From: JAAYCI01 sp964370045 | GTDB taxonomy: Bacteria; Bacillota; Clostridia; Oscillospirales; Ruminococcaceae | Assembly (NCBI GenBank): GCA_964370045.1 | Contig: CAYJGZ010000003.1 | Location: forward strand, 1 to 64,000 | Length of the DNA: 64,000 nucleotides | Reading direction: 5' to 3' | In this document: positions 52,793-60,603 of the stretch, piece by piece | Numbering within the stretch: the first letter of the stretch is position 1 | Layout of the letters: each line of letters opens with the position of its first letter | Position numbers and translations under genes: made by a program | The notes under the pieces: generated by a model | The model's database searches: none | What the model saw: the letters and a program-made list of their open reading frames with translations, nothing else | What the model was told of the DNA's origin: nothing

Positions 52793-55426
52793 CTATCCGT
52801 TTAGTGCGGACATACTTTCCCGTATGCGCTCGGCCTTTTGCTGTGCGCCGCTTAGCTTGTCCCTAATATCCTGCACCACGTGTGGCGGTGCTTTTTTCAC
52901 AAAATCCTCATTGGAAAGCCTTGCCGAAAGGCTTTTTACCTCCTTTTCGGCATCCGCATATTCTTTGTCAAGGCGTGCTTTTTCCTTCTCTTTATCTATC
53001 AGCTCCATCATGGGAATAAGCACACGTGCCTTTGCGGTGGACACCTGCACCATGCCCTGCGTATCCCCCTTGTACTCGTCTGTGCACTGCACGCTTTCAG
53101 CGCCGGCCAGCCGCATTATCTCATCCTCGGCCGCCGTAAATGCCTGCGGAACCTGCGTCTCTATGATAAAAGATGCACGCTTTGCGGGGTGCACGTTCAT
53201 CTCGCTTCGCACGGTGCGCACCGCACGTATCAGCTCCACCGCATGTGCAAAATCCTCCTGCTCCGCCGCAAAATTCCACCGCTCCTCACGCTTTGGCCAG
53301 CTTTGCACCATTATGCTCTCGCCACTGCCGGGCAGTGCCCTGTAAATTTCCTCCGTGATGAACGGCATGAATGGGTGCATCAGCTTTAGCGCACCGCTCA
53401 AAAGGAATATCAGCACCTGCGATGCAGTGTTTTTTGCCTGCTCATCCTGCCCGTTTAAGCGCACCTTCGCTATTTCAATCGTCCAGTCGCACAGCACGTC
53501 CCAAATGAAATCGTACACCTTTTGCGCCGCAAGGCCAAACTCAAAGCGCTCGATATTTTCGCTGACCTCTTCTATAAGTTCATTATAAACCGAAATCGCC
53601 CACTTGTCACTTAAAGTGAGCATTTTTTCGTTTGGCGCATCCGCCTTGTAGTCCTGCGGCAGGTTCATCAGCACAAAGCGTGCGGCATTCCACAGCTTGT
53701 TTGAAAAATTACGTGATGCCTTTATTTTTTCATCCGAAAAGCGCATATCGTTGCCCAGCGTAGAGCCCACCAACAGCGTAAGGCGCAGTGCGTCCGCTCC
53801 GTACAGCTCTATAATTTCCAATGGGTCTATGCCGTTGTCGAGGCTCTTGGACATTTTGCGCCCCTGAGCGTCACGCACCATGCCGTGCACCAGCACTGTG
53901 TTAAAGGGCGCTTTGCCCGTGTAATGCAGCCCCGAAAAAATCATGCGGGAAACCCAAAAGCCGATGATGTCATACCCTGTCACGAGGGTGTTTGTGGGAT
54001 AAAAATAGTCGTAGTCGGCTGTTTTTTGCGGCCAGCCCAGCACCGAAAATGGCCACAGCGCGCTGGAAAACCACGTGTCCAGCGTGTCGGGGTCACGGTG
54101 AACCTTATCGCTTTGGCAGTGCTCGCACACACTCACGTCGCTCTCGCTCACGGATATTTTTCCGCAGCTGTCGCAGTACCACGCAGGAATTTGATGCCCC
54201 CACCAAAGCTGGCGAGAGATGGTCCAGTCGCAGGTGTTTTCCATCCAATGCAGGTATGTTTTGGTAAAGCGCTCGGGCATAAACTTTATGCTACCGTCCT
54301 TTACCGCCTCAATGGCAGGCTTTGCAAGCGAGTCCATGCGCACAAACCACTGCATACTCACCATCGGCTCGATGGTGGTGCCGCACCTGTAGCAGGTGCC
54401 CACGTTGTGCGGGTTCGCCTCGCTTTCAAGCAAAAGGCCCTGCTCTTGCAAATCTTTCAGCACCGCTTTGCGTGCCTCGTATCGCTCAAGGCCTGCGTAA
54501 ATGCCGCCCGCCTCGTTTATGTGCGCATCCTCCGTCAAAATCTTCACTATGGGCAGGTTGTGCCTGCGCCCCAGCTCAAAGTCGTTGGGGTCGTGCGCAG
54601 GCGTAATTTTCACAACACCCGTGCCAAAATCCACGTCCACGTAGCTGTCCGCCACCACAGGTATGCGCTTGTTCACAAGCGGCAGGATAGCCTCCTTGCC
54701 AACAAATGCGCTGTAACGCTCATCTTCGGGGTTCACCGCAAGCGCCACGTCACCCAGCATCGTCTCGGGACGTGTGGTGGCAACCTCCAAAAAGCCGTCA
54801 CCCTCCGCCATGGGGTACCTTATATGCCACAGCGTGCCCTGCTGTTCCTCGTGCTCCACCTCTGCGTCGGAGATGGATGTCCTGCAATGAGGACACCAGT
54901 TAATTATGCGCTCTCCTCTGTAAATAAGCCCCTCATCGTACAATTTCTTAAACACATAGCGCACGGCCTCGCTACATCCCTCGTCCATGGTGAAGCGCTC
55001 ACGGCTCCAGTCGCAGCTTGTGCCCAGCTTTTTCAGCTGCTGCACAATACGTCCGCCGTACTGCTCTTTCCACGCCCACGCACGCTCCAAAAACTTTTCT
55101 CTGCCGATGTCCTCTTTGGAGATACCGTTTTTGCGCATGTCCGCCACAATGCGTGCCTCGGTGGCGATGGACGCATGGTCCGTGCCGGGCACCCACAGCA
55201 CCTCAAAGCCCTGCATCCGCTTAAAACGAATGAGAATGTCCTGCCATGTGTTGTCCATGGCGTGCCCCATGTGCAGCTGCCCCGTAATGTTCGGCGGCGG
55301 CATAACAATGGTGTACGGTTCTTTTTCTTCATCACGCTGTGCGACAAAAGCCCCCGACTTCATCCAAAAGTCGTAGGTTTTGTCCTCCACCTGCGCAGGG
55401 TCATATAGCTTGTCAAGCTCTCTCAT
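52793..55426 (-). CDS. valS: valyl-tRNA synthetase
   Basis: Charges tRNA-Val. The 877 residues show the class I motifs: the HIGH-type LHMGHAMDN in MPPPNITGQLHMGHAMDN near 45-60, KMSKSLDNGIDP near 525, the editing domain (VATTRPETMLGDVALAVNP), the tRNA-binding anticodon domain, and a C-terminal coiled-coil arm (KEKARLDKEYADAEKEV). Length fits bacterial ValRS. AAGGAG precedes the ATG. A T-box leader upstream shows regulation by uncharged tRNA. Confidence 0.97.
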   Translation of the reverse strand: MRELDKLYDPAQVEDKTYDFWMKSGAFVAQRDEEKEPYTIVMPPPNITGQLHMGHAMDNTWQDILIRFKRMQGFEVLWVPGTDHASIATEARIVADMRKNGISKEDIGREKFLERAWAWKEQYGGRIVQQLKKLGTSCDWSRERFTMDEGCSEAVRYVFKKLYDEGLIYRGERIINWCPHCRTSISDAEVEHEEQQGTLWHIRYPMAEGDGFLEVATTRPETMLGDVALAVNPEDERYSAFVGKEAILPLVNKRIPVVADSYVDVDFGTGVVKITPAHDPNDFELGRRHNLPIVKILTEDAHINEAGGIYAGLERYEARKAVLKDLQEQGLLLESEANPHNVGTCYRCGTTIEPMVSMQWFVRMDSLAKPAIEAVKDGSIKFMPERFTKTYLHWMENTCDWTISRQLWWGHQIPAWYCDSCGKISVSESDVSVCEHCQSDKVHRDPDTLDTWFSSALWPFSVLGWPQKTADYDYFYPTNTLVTGYDIIGFWVSRMIFSGLHYTGKAPFNTVLVHGMVRDAQGRKMSKSLDNGIDPLEIIELYGADALRLTLLVGSTLGNDMRFSDEKIKASRNFSNKLWNAARFVLMNLPQDYKADAPNEKMLTLSDKWAISVYNELIEEVSENIERFEFGLAAQKVYDFIWDVLCDWTIEIAKVRLNGQDEQAKNTASQVLIFLLSGALKLMHPFMPFITEEIYRALPGSGESIMVQSWPKREERWNFAAEQEDFAHAVELIRAVRTVRSEMNVHPAKRASFIIETQVPQAFTAAEDEIMRLAGAESVQCTDEYKGDTQGMVQVSTAKARVLIPMMELIDKEKEKARLDKEYADAEKEVKSLSARLSNEDFVKKAPPHVVQDIRDKLSGAQQKAERIRESMSALNG

Positions 55427-55530
55427 GCTGTGATTCTCCTTATAACATAACTTCTGTATTATATAGATATGTATTTACTGAATTTGTGCATTTTGCATTA
55501 TGCTATTTAACATATGTCTTTTTCACACAC

Positions 55531-55795
55531 AAAAATACCGCCCCACATATCATGGGACGGCATGAAAATACCGCGGTACCACCCAAGTTGCTCCAAAAAA
55601 GAGCCACTCTAATCCCCCTAACGCAGGGCATACGTGCAAGGATACTTGGTAGCAACACCGCTACGCCCTTCACCCTGCCTGCTCCGAAGCGACCACACTG
55701 CCCACAGCCTGCCACCCTTTCAGCCTTGGGGCGGCTCTCTTTGAAAGCCACAGCGGCAATGCGCTCTTCATCACTGCATTTTCGCACAAAATACA
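55531..55795 (-). promoter_or_regulatory. T-box riboswitch of valS
   Basis: The minus-strand T-box sequence TGGGTGGTACCGCGG lies at 55571-55585, followed by the terminator GCCGTCCCA..TGGGGCGGT and TTTTT at 55531-55561. Upstream are the long Stem I arms with an AGTGATGAAGAG segment. Uncharged tRNA-Val should favour the antiterminator and read-through into valS. I could not assign the specifier codon safely; the gene downstream implies valine. Confidence 0.93.
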
Positions 55796-55801
55796 GCTTA
55801 A

Positions 55802-55830
55802 ATTATACCCAACTTATGGCGTGATGTCAA
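55802..55830 (-). promoter_or_regulatory. consensus promoter of the valS T-box transcript
   Basis: Minus-strand TTGACA (55825-55830), 17 bases, TATAAT (55802-55807); transcription would start near 55795. It lies 50 bases past the end of pfkA. Confidence 0.85.
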
Positions 55831-55877
55831 CACCGACACCCCACCTCAAAGCACCGAGTTTGTGCGCCTATTGCACC

Positions 55878-56954
55878 CTACCCCAGCGAAATGCCCATGC
55901 ACTTTGCCACGTTTATCAGCGAACACTCGGGAGTGACAAGCTTTGTTTTGCCCGCAACCTCGCTAAGTGGGTTGCTTATCACACGGTTGTTGCGCATCGC
56001 AACGGTCACACCGTAGTGCTCATTTTCCACAAGCTGTGCGGCATATGTGCCGAACTCGGTGGCGAGCAGGCGGTCGTACGCAGAGGGCGTGCCGCCACGT
56101 TGGATGTGCCCCGGCACCGCAAGACGGGTTTCGTAACCCGTTGCTTTTTGAATTTGGTGGGACAGCTTTTCACCCACAGTAGCAAAGCGCTCGTCCTCCC
56201 GCTTTGCCAGCCACTCTTTGCGCTTCATTTCGCTCTCCGCCACCGTGACACACCCCTCGGCCACCGCCACAATGGAGAAGTTTTTGCCGGCATCCTCACG
56301 CTTTTGAATAGCCTCTACGACGTTATCGATGGAATATGGCATCTCGGGTATCAGCACAATATCCGCGCCGCCCGCAATGCCGCTGTACAGCGTCAGCCAG
56401 CCTGCTTTGTTGCCCATCAGCTCGATAACCATTACCCTGCGGTGGCTGGAGGCTGTGGTGTGAATACGGTCGATAACCTCCGTGGCAATGTCCACCGCCG
56501 TGTGAAATCCGAACGTAATGTCCGTGCCCCATATGTCGTTGTCGATGGTCTTGGGCAGACCGATAATGTTCATCCCAAGCTCGGACAGAAGGTTTGCGGT
56601 CTTGTGCGTGCCGTTTCCGCCAAGGCACAAAAGCGCATCAAGGCCCATCTCGGCGTAGTTTTCCTGCATGGCGGCCATCTTGTCTATGCCATCCTCGCCT
56701 ATCACCTTCATCTCCTTAAACGGGGTGCGCTTTGTGCCCAAAATAGTACCGCCACGGGTAAGCAAGTTGGAAAAATCGTACTCCTCCATCTCGATGTACT
56801 CTCCGCAAATCAGCCCCGAAAAGCCGTTGCGCACACCCACAATCTCCACTTGGTTGCCCATGCGCTCATACAAAGCCTTGGCCACGCCACGTATTGTTGC
56901 GTTAAGCCCCGGGCAGTCTCCACCGGCTGTCAAAATACCCACTCGTTTTTTCAT
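55878..56954 (-). CDS. pfkA: 6-phosphofructokinase
   Basis: Phosphorylates fructose 6-phosphate. The 358 residues contain GILTAGGDCPGLNATIRG, LTRGGTILGTKR, the phosphate-donor motif LGGNGTHKTA, PKTIDNDIWGTD with the catalytic TIDND, MGNKAGWL, and the substrate site GHIQRGGTPSAYDR. Gly at the residue-104 position points to ATP as donor, while Lys in PKTIDND is the residue typical of PPi-linked and group III enzymes. The usual Asp of GGDG is Asn here. So the donor is probably ATP but not certain. GGAGGTGA precedes the ATG. Confidence 0.94.
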   Translation of the reverse strand: MKKRVGILTAGGDCPGLNATIRGVAKALYERMGNQVEIVGVRNGFSGLICGEYIEMEEYDFSNLLTRGGTILGTKRTPFKEMKVIGEDGIDKMAAMQENYAEMGLDALLCLGGNGTHKTANLLSELGMNIIGLPKTIDNDIWGTDITFGFHTAVDIATEVIDRIHTTASSHRRVMVIELMGNKAGWLTLYSGIAGGADIVLIPEMPYSIDNVVEAIQKREDAGKNFSIVAVAEGCVTVAESEMKRKEWLAKREDERFATVGEKLSHQIQKATGYETRLAVPGHIQRGGTPSAYDRLLATEFGTYAAQLVENEHYGVTVAMRNNRVISNPLSEVAGKTKLVTPECSLINVAKCMGISLG

Positions 56955-57129
56955 TCAAAGTCACCTCCGTCAAGTTTTTAGGCGTCATAGCAATGTTTTC
57001 ACATCGCTTATTACAATACATTTGTCTCAAGTATATCCTATATTTAATCCTACCATCAAAGCTTTTTTTGTCAACATCTGCCAGCGCCGACACACAAAAT
57101 TTACAAATCATATTTTGCGAATTTTTGTA

Positions 57130-57158
57130 TTGACAAATCACGGCTCACCTGATATACT
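57130..57158 (+). promoter_or_regulatory. promoter of tRNA-Gln
   Basis: TTGACA (57130-57135), 17 bases, TATACT (57153-57158), placing the start of transcription a few bases before the tRNA at 57170. Confidence 0.85.
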
Positions 57159-57169
57159 TATTCGTGCAC

Positions 57170-57243
57170 TGCGGAATTGTGTAATGGTAGCACGGCAGAC
57201 TCTGACTCTGTTTGTCTGGGTTCAAATCCTAGTTCCGCAACCA
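57170..57243 (+). tRNA. tRNA-Gln (anticodon CTG)
   Basis: Acceptor TGCGGAA pairs with TTCCGCA; the D arm closes GTG/CAC; the anticodon stem GCAGA/TCTGT holds the loop CTCTGAC, so the anticodon is CTG, reading CAG. The T arm is CTGGG-TTCAAAT-CCTAG. Discriminator A and an encoded CCA end the gene at 57243. It is a single tRNA with its own promoter and terminators. Most Firmicutes rely on a TTG-anticodon tRNA-Gln, so this is likely an additional isoacceptor. Confidence 0.93.
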
Positions 57244-57244
57244 A

Positions 57245-57280
57245 ATCGTCGCTTACTGTTTAGTTTGCGACGATTTTTTT
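57245..57280 (+). terminator. terminator of tRNA-Gln
   Basis: ATCGTCGC pairs with GCGACGAT and is followed by TTTTTTG, two bases after the CCA end. Confidence 0.9.
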
Positions 57281-57295
57281 GTGAAATCGCAAAGC

Positions 57296-57323
57296 CTTCC
57301 GACAAACGTCGGAAGCTTTTTTT
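57296..57323 (+). terminator. second terminator after tRNA-Gln
   Basis: CTTCCGAC-AAAC-GTCGGAAG followed by CTTTTTTTG, in tandem with the first terminator. Confidence 0.85.
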
Positions 57324-57353
57324 GTTTTTGAGTGGTTCAAAATTCACACACAG

Positions 57354-57935
57354 CTACAGCCTGCGCTGTTTTATCATGGAGTAAAACGCAAGCCCCAGCT
57401 GCGCCGCAAGCAGCACAAGCACAACCACCGTCGCCACCGTAACGCTCGAATGAGGGCCGTTTGTGTCCTCCCCTAAGATGAACACAGCCCATCCCAAAAG
57501 CGGCATCGCCAGCGCAATCAGCATGTACAAAAGCCCGCTTTGCCTCATGCTCGGCCGCTTTGGTGGCTCGGGCGGGTCCACAAGAATATGCACGTCCTCC
57601 TGTGCGGCCACGCTTTTGCCGCCCTGCTCGTAATCCGCATCATCCTCATGCTCTGCGCTATCCCCTGCGTAATACCACTCGCCCTCTTCGTCCTGCGCAT
57701 ATCCTCTCATATGTTCCGTATCTTCGTCATATTCCTGCTCATCGTACTCTTGCTCACTGCGTGCGGAAAAGCCGCCCGACAGCGCCGCTATCAGTATCCC
57801 CACCAGCACCACAAGGCTCACGCCGCACATTATCACCGCAACAAGAAATGTATAAAGCGACCACGAGCCGCTTGCCATCTGCTCCATTTCAAAAAAAGCC
57901 ACTGCGCCCGTAGCGAGTATATCAAAATTCACCAT
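57354..57935 (-). CDS. membrane protein with acidic cytoplasmic or external loop, unknown
   Basis: A 193-residue protein with three hydrophobic segments: LYTFLVAVIMCGVSLVVLVGILIAALS near 25-50, then LLYMLIALAMPLLGWAVFIL and TVATVVVLVLLAAQLGLAFY near the C-terminus. Between the first and second lies an 80-residue acidic stretch rich in Glu, Asp and Tyr (EQEYDEQEYDEDTEHM). No family recognised. The ATG at 57935 has AAGGAG seven bases upstream; the longer frame from 58028 lacks a site. Confidence 0.75.
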   Translation of the reverse strand: MVNFDILATGAVAFFEMEQMASGSWSLYTFLVAVIMCGVSLVVLVGILIAALSGGFSARSEQEYDEQEYDEDTEHMRGYAQDEEGEWYYAGDSAEHEDDADYEQGGKSVAAQEDVHILVDPPEPPKRPSMRQSGLLYMLIALAMPLLGWAVFILGEDTNGPHSSVTVATVVVLVLLAAQLGLAFYSMIKQRRL

Positions 57936-58043
57936 GCTAAATCTCCTTTTTTTGCGCACACCATCCACCATGTGCGTTGCCTTAATTGTACCACACATGG
58001 TATAATTAAGCAAAACAGGCAATGTCAAGTTAAGCTAACAGCC

Positions 58044-58076
58044 CGTGTCGTCTCTCCGCCTGCGGCGGGGAGGTGG
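58044..58076. repeat. GC-rich hairpin with the shared CGCCTGCGGCG core
   Basis: GTGTCGTCTCTCCGCC-TGC-GGCGGGGAGGTGGCAC, an imperfect palindrome in the gap between two divergent genes. The core matches those at 391, 14620 and 61015; the flanks do not. No T-run follows on the plus strand. Confidence 0.55.
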
Positions 58077-58171
58077 CACAAAAAAAGAAAAAACTTTGTG
58101 CTATCCAAAAGCTGATAAATTTTTTACCTTAGCAACTTTACAAAGCCGCAAAATCATATCGGAGGTTTTAC

Positions 58172-58516
58172 ATGATTAGAATACTGCCCATACACGAGCC
58201 GGAGGTTGTGGACCAGCTAAACGACGGACGCTTTGAGGGAGATGTGCAAGGATACATACTGATGAACGGCCCCTCCTACCTTGGTCATGCACTTTTTTGT
58301 GTACAGGACGGCGCGTGCACCGTTTTGGACACAGGTGTTGAGGACACCGCCTGCCTTGACGGAATAGTGCGAGCGTGCATAGCCGCAGGGCAAAATAGGG
58401 GCGCAGAGTTTTTCGAGATAAACAAGGAGCATCCGCCGCTCGCCAACTGGTGGAGGATTTTTTGCTCCAAAATGAGCACGCCTGCCGAAATAGCCGAGTT
58501 TTTCAAGATGTGTTAG
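58172..58516 (+). CDS. small soluble protein, family unknown
   Basis: A 114-residue protein, MIRILPIHEPEVVDQLNDGR at the start and WWRIFCSKMSTPAEIAEFFK near the end. The central strands (GYILMNGPSYLGHALFCV and CTVLDTGVED) and a following helix-like segment vaguely recall half of a GNAT acetyltransferase, but the acetyl-CoA loop is not seen. CGGAGG lies eight bases before the ATG. It ends at a strong terminator and stands alone. Confidence 0.7.
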   Translation: MIRILPIHEPEVVDQLNDGRFEGDVQGYILMNGPSYLGHALFCVQDGACTVLDTGVEDTACLDGIVRACIAAGQNRGAEFFEINKEHPPLANWWRIFCSKMSTPAEIAEFFKMC

Positions 58517-58587
58517 AGGGTAGACGTGCACGAATGCTTAATGTCGCAGAAAAAAAGTGCGCCCACTAATATTAACACTCTTAAGCA

Positions 58588-58630
58588 AACAAGCTGACAC
58601 TTCACCTGCAAAGTGTCAGCTTGTTTTAAT
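58588..58630. terminator. terminator between convergent small genes
   Basis: AACAAGCTGACACTT pairs with AAGTGTCAGCTTGTT, then TTAAT on the plus strand. It serves the 114-residue gene and probably the convergent small membrane gene. Confidence 0.85.
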
Positions 58631-58646
58631 GTGGGTTGTGCTCATT

Positions 58647-58805
58647 TCACTTATGAGCAGGCTCAAAATTCAAGTGCTTTATTTCTCCTCTTGCCCAACT
58701 TTTTATTTTATCTTTATGTTTCTTAAATTCAATCCCCATAGGGTCAATCAATAGAAAAAAGATTGAAAAGGCAACAATGCCAACAATGTATTTTATAAAT
58801 TTCAC
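58647..58805 (-). CDS. 52-residue single-pass membrane protein
   Basis: A short frame that begins GTG at 58805 with GGAG nine bases upstream. It reads one membrane segment (FIKYIVGIVAFSIFFLLID) and then a basic, Lys-rich tail (FKKHKDKIKSWARGEIKHL) ending at TGA 58647. Composition, ribosome site and a following terminator argue that it is real. Function unknown; small proteins of this type often bind a larger membrane complex. Confidence 0.6.
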   Translation of the reverse strand: MKFIKYIVGIVAFSIFFLLIDPMGIEFKKHKDKIKSWARGEIKHLNFEPAHK

Positions 58806-58857
58806 CGTTCTTAGCTCCAATCATTATACAACCAACCTATAACACCACCTCAAACCC

Positions 58858-60603
58858 CTACACCACACCCTCGCCCGCAAAGCGGCTGTTGTACAGCCCT
58901 GCGTACATGCCGTTTTGCGCCAGCAGTTCCTCGTGGTTTCCTCTTTCCACTATGCGCCCGTGCTGCATCACAAGTATAACGTCTGCGCTCTTTATGGTGG
59001 ACAGCCTGTGCGCCACAATAAAGCTGGTGTGCCCCTGCATAAGGTTTTTCAGTGCCTTTTGTATGAGCATCTCGGTGCGAGTGTCTATATTGCTTGTAGC
59101 TTCGTCCAAAATAAGCATCTGCGGCTTCGCCAGCATTATGCGTGCAATACACAAAAGCTGCTTTTGGCCTGCGGAAAGGTTTCCCCCGTCCGTCTTTAGC
59201 GGCGTGTCATAGCCGTTTGGCAGGCGCATTATAAAGCTGTGCGCATACGCCGCACGTGCCGCTTCTTCCACCTCCTTGCGGGTGGCGCTCGGCCTTGCAT
59301 AGGCTATGTTTTCGTGCACGCTGGCGGCTTTCAGCCATGTTTCCTGCAAGACCATGCCGTACATGCCCCGCAACGTGTTTCGCTTTATGTCCAAAATCGG
59401 CACATCGTCCACGCTTATGCTTCCGCCGTTCAGCTCATAAAACCGCATAAGTAGGCTTATTACGGTGGTTTTGCCACTTCCCGTAGCACCCACCAGCGCA
59501 ATGCGTTGCCCCTTGTGGGTAGAAAGGTTAAAGCCCTGTATCAGCGGACGCTTTTCATCATAAGAAAAGCACACATCGCTCATCTGCACACGGCCGTCGG
59601 CGGTCATCTCGCCTTTTGCATCGGGTGCATCCGCCGCTTCGCTCGGCCAGTCCATCACCTCAAACATCCGCTGTGCGCCCGCAAACGCACTTTGCAGCTG
59701 TGTCAGCACCGCCGTCACGTCGTTGAACGGCTTTGTGTATTGGTTCGCATACGCCAAAAATGCGCTTATCTGCCCTATGGTGATGCCGCCCATTATTGCG
59801 GATATTGCGCCAAACGTGCCCACCGCCGCATACACAACAGCGTTCACAAAGCGTGCGCCGGGGTTTATTATGCTGGAGTAGAGTATCGCCAAAAAGTTTG
59901 CCTTTTGGTAGCCCTCGCTCGCATCCTCAAATTCATCCAGTGCTATTTGCTCCGCACCAAACGCATTCACAACATCCTTGTTTTTTACCATTTCGGACGC
60001 TACGGAGGACATTTTTCCCTGCTGTGCGCTTTGCGTTATGAACAGCTTGCCCGTCCTGCGGGTGACTATTCTTGCGAACAAAACGGATAGCGGTGTTGCG
60101 ATAATAACAATGAGCGCAATGCCTACATTCAGCATGAGCATGAGCAGGATGGTGGTTATTATGGTCACAACGCCGGGCAAAAGCTGGGTGATAGCCTGCA
60201 AAAAGCCCTCGCTCACTGCGTCCGCATCGTTGATTAGCCTGTTTGTCAAATCGCCCTGGGGGTGCTCGCTCAGCTTTTTCAGCGGTGCGGCGTGGATGCG
60301 CTCGAATGCCTGCCTGCGCATTTCTTTGGCGGCCATAGCGGATATTTTTCGGGTGCACACCTGCATAATCCACTGCAGCAGTGCCGCCGACGCAGCCGTA
60401 GCGCCCAGCCACACAAGGTTTTGCACCACCGCCTGCATGTCCACGCCGCCCTCGGCGGAGAAAGCGTCTATCGCTTCGCCTATGAACACAGGCCCCAAAA
60501 GCGCCAGCGGCACATACAAAGCGGCGCTGGCAAACGCCGCAAAAAGCAGTGCTTTGTACTTGGTTATGTAGGAAATCATGCGTTTTAACGTCTTGTTTTT
60601 CAT
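58858..60603 (-). CDS. ABC exporter subunit with fused membrane and ATPase domains
   Basis: A 581-residue half-transporter: six membrane helices (about 1-320), then an ATPase with Walker A GATGSGKTTV, Q-loop MVLQETWL, signature LSAGQKQLL, Walker B MLILDEATS with the catalytic Glu, and H-loop IVAHRLSTI. The signature LSAGQ departs from LSGGQ. It overlaps the stop of the upstream partner by four bases (ATGA), making a heterodimeric exporter of the BmrCD/TM287-288 type. Substrate unknown; such pairs often export drugs, peptides or lipids. Confidence 0.93.
   Translation of the reverse strand: MKNKTLKRMISYITKYKALLFAAFASAALYVPLALLGPVFIGEAIDAFSAEGGVDMQAVVQNLVWLGATAASAALLQWIMQVCTRKISAMAAKEMRRQAFERIHAAPLKKLSEHPQGDLTNRLINDADAVSEGFLQAITQLLPGVVTIITTILLMLMLNVGIALIVIIATPLSVLFARIVTRRTGKLFITQSAQQGKMSSVASEMVKNKDVVNAFGAEQIALDEFEDASEGYQKANFLAILYSSIINPGARFVNAVVYAAVGTFGAISAIMGGITIGQISAFLAYANQYTKPFNDVTAVLTQLQSAFAGAQRMFEVMDWPSEAADAPDAKGEMTADGRVQMSDVCFSYDEKRPLIQGFNLSTHKGQRIALVGATGSGKTTVISLLMRFYELNGGSISVDDVPILDIKRNTLRGMYGMVLQETWLKAASVHENIAYARPSATRKEVEEAARAAYAHSFIMRLPNGYDTPLKTDGGNLSAGQKQLLCIARIMLAKPQMLILDEATSNIDTRTEMLIQKALKNLMQGHTSFIVAHRLSTIKSADVILVMQHGRIVERGNHEELLAQNGMYAGLYNSRFAGEGVV

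Noticed and set aside
53885..55408. Long open frame (507 codons) antisense to valS
   Set aside because: The opposite strand has all ValRS motifs. The antisense frame has no ribosome site and His/Arg-rich composition typical of a shadow frame in moderately GC-rich coding DNA.
55821..56981. 386-codon open frame antisense to pfkA
   Set aside because: Shadow of pfkA, which has clear catalytic motifs; it also spans the valS promoter.
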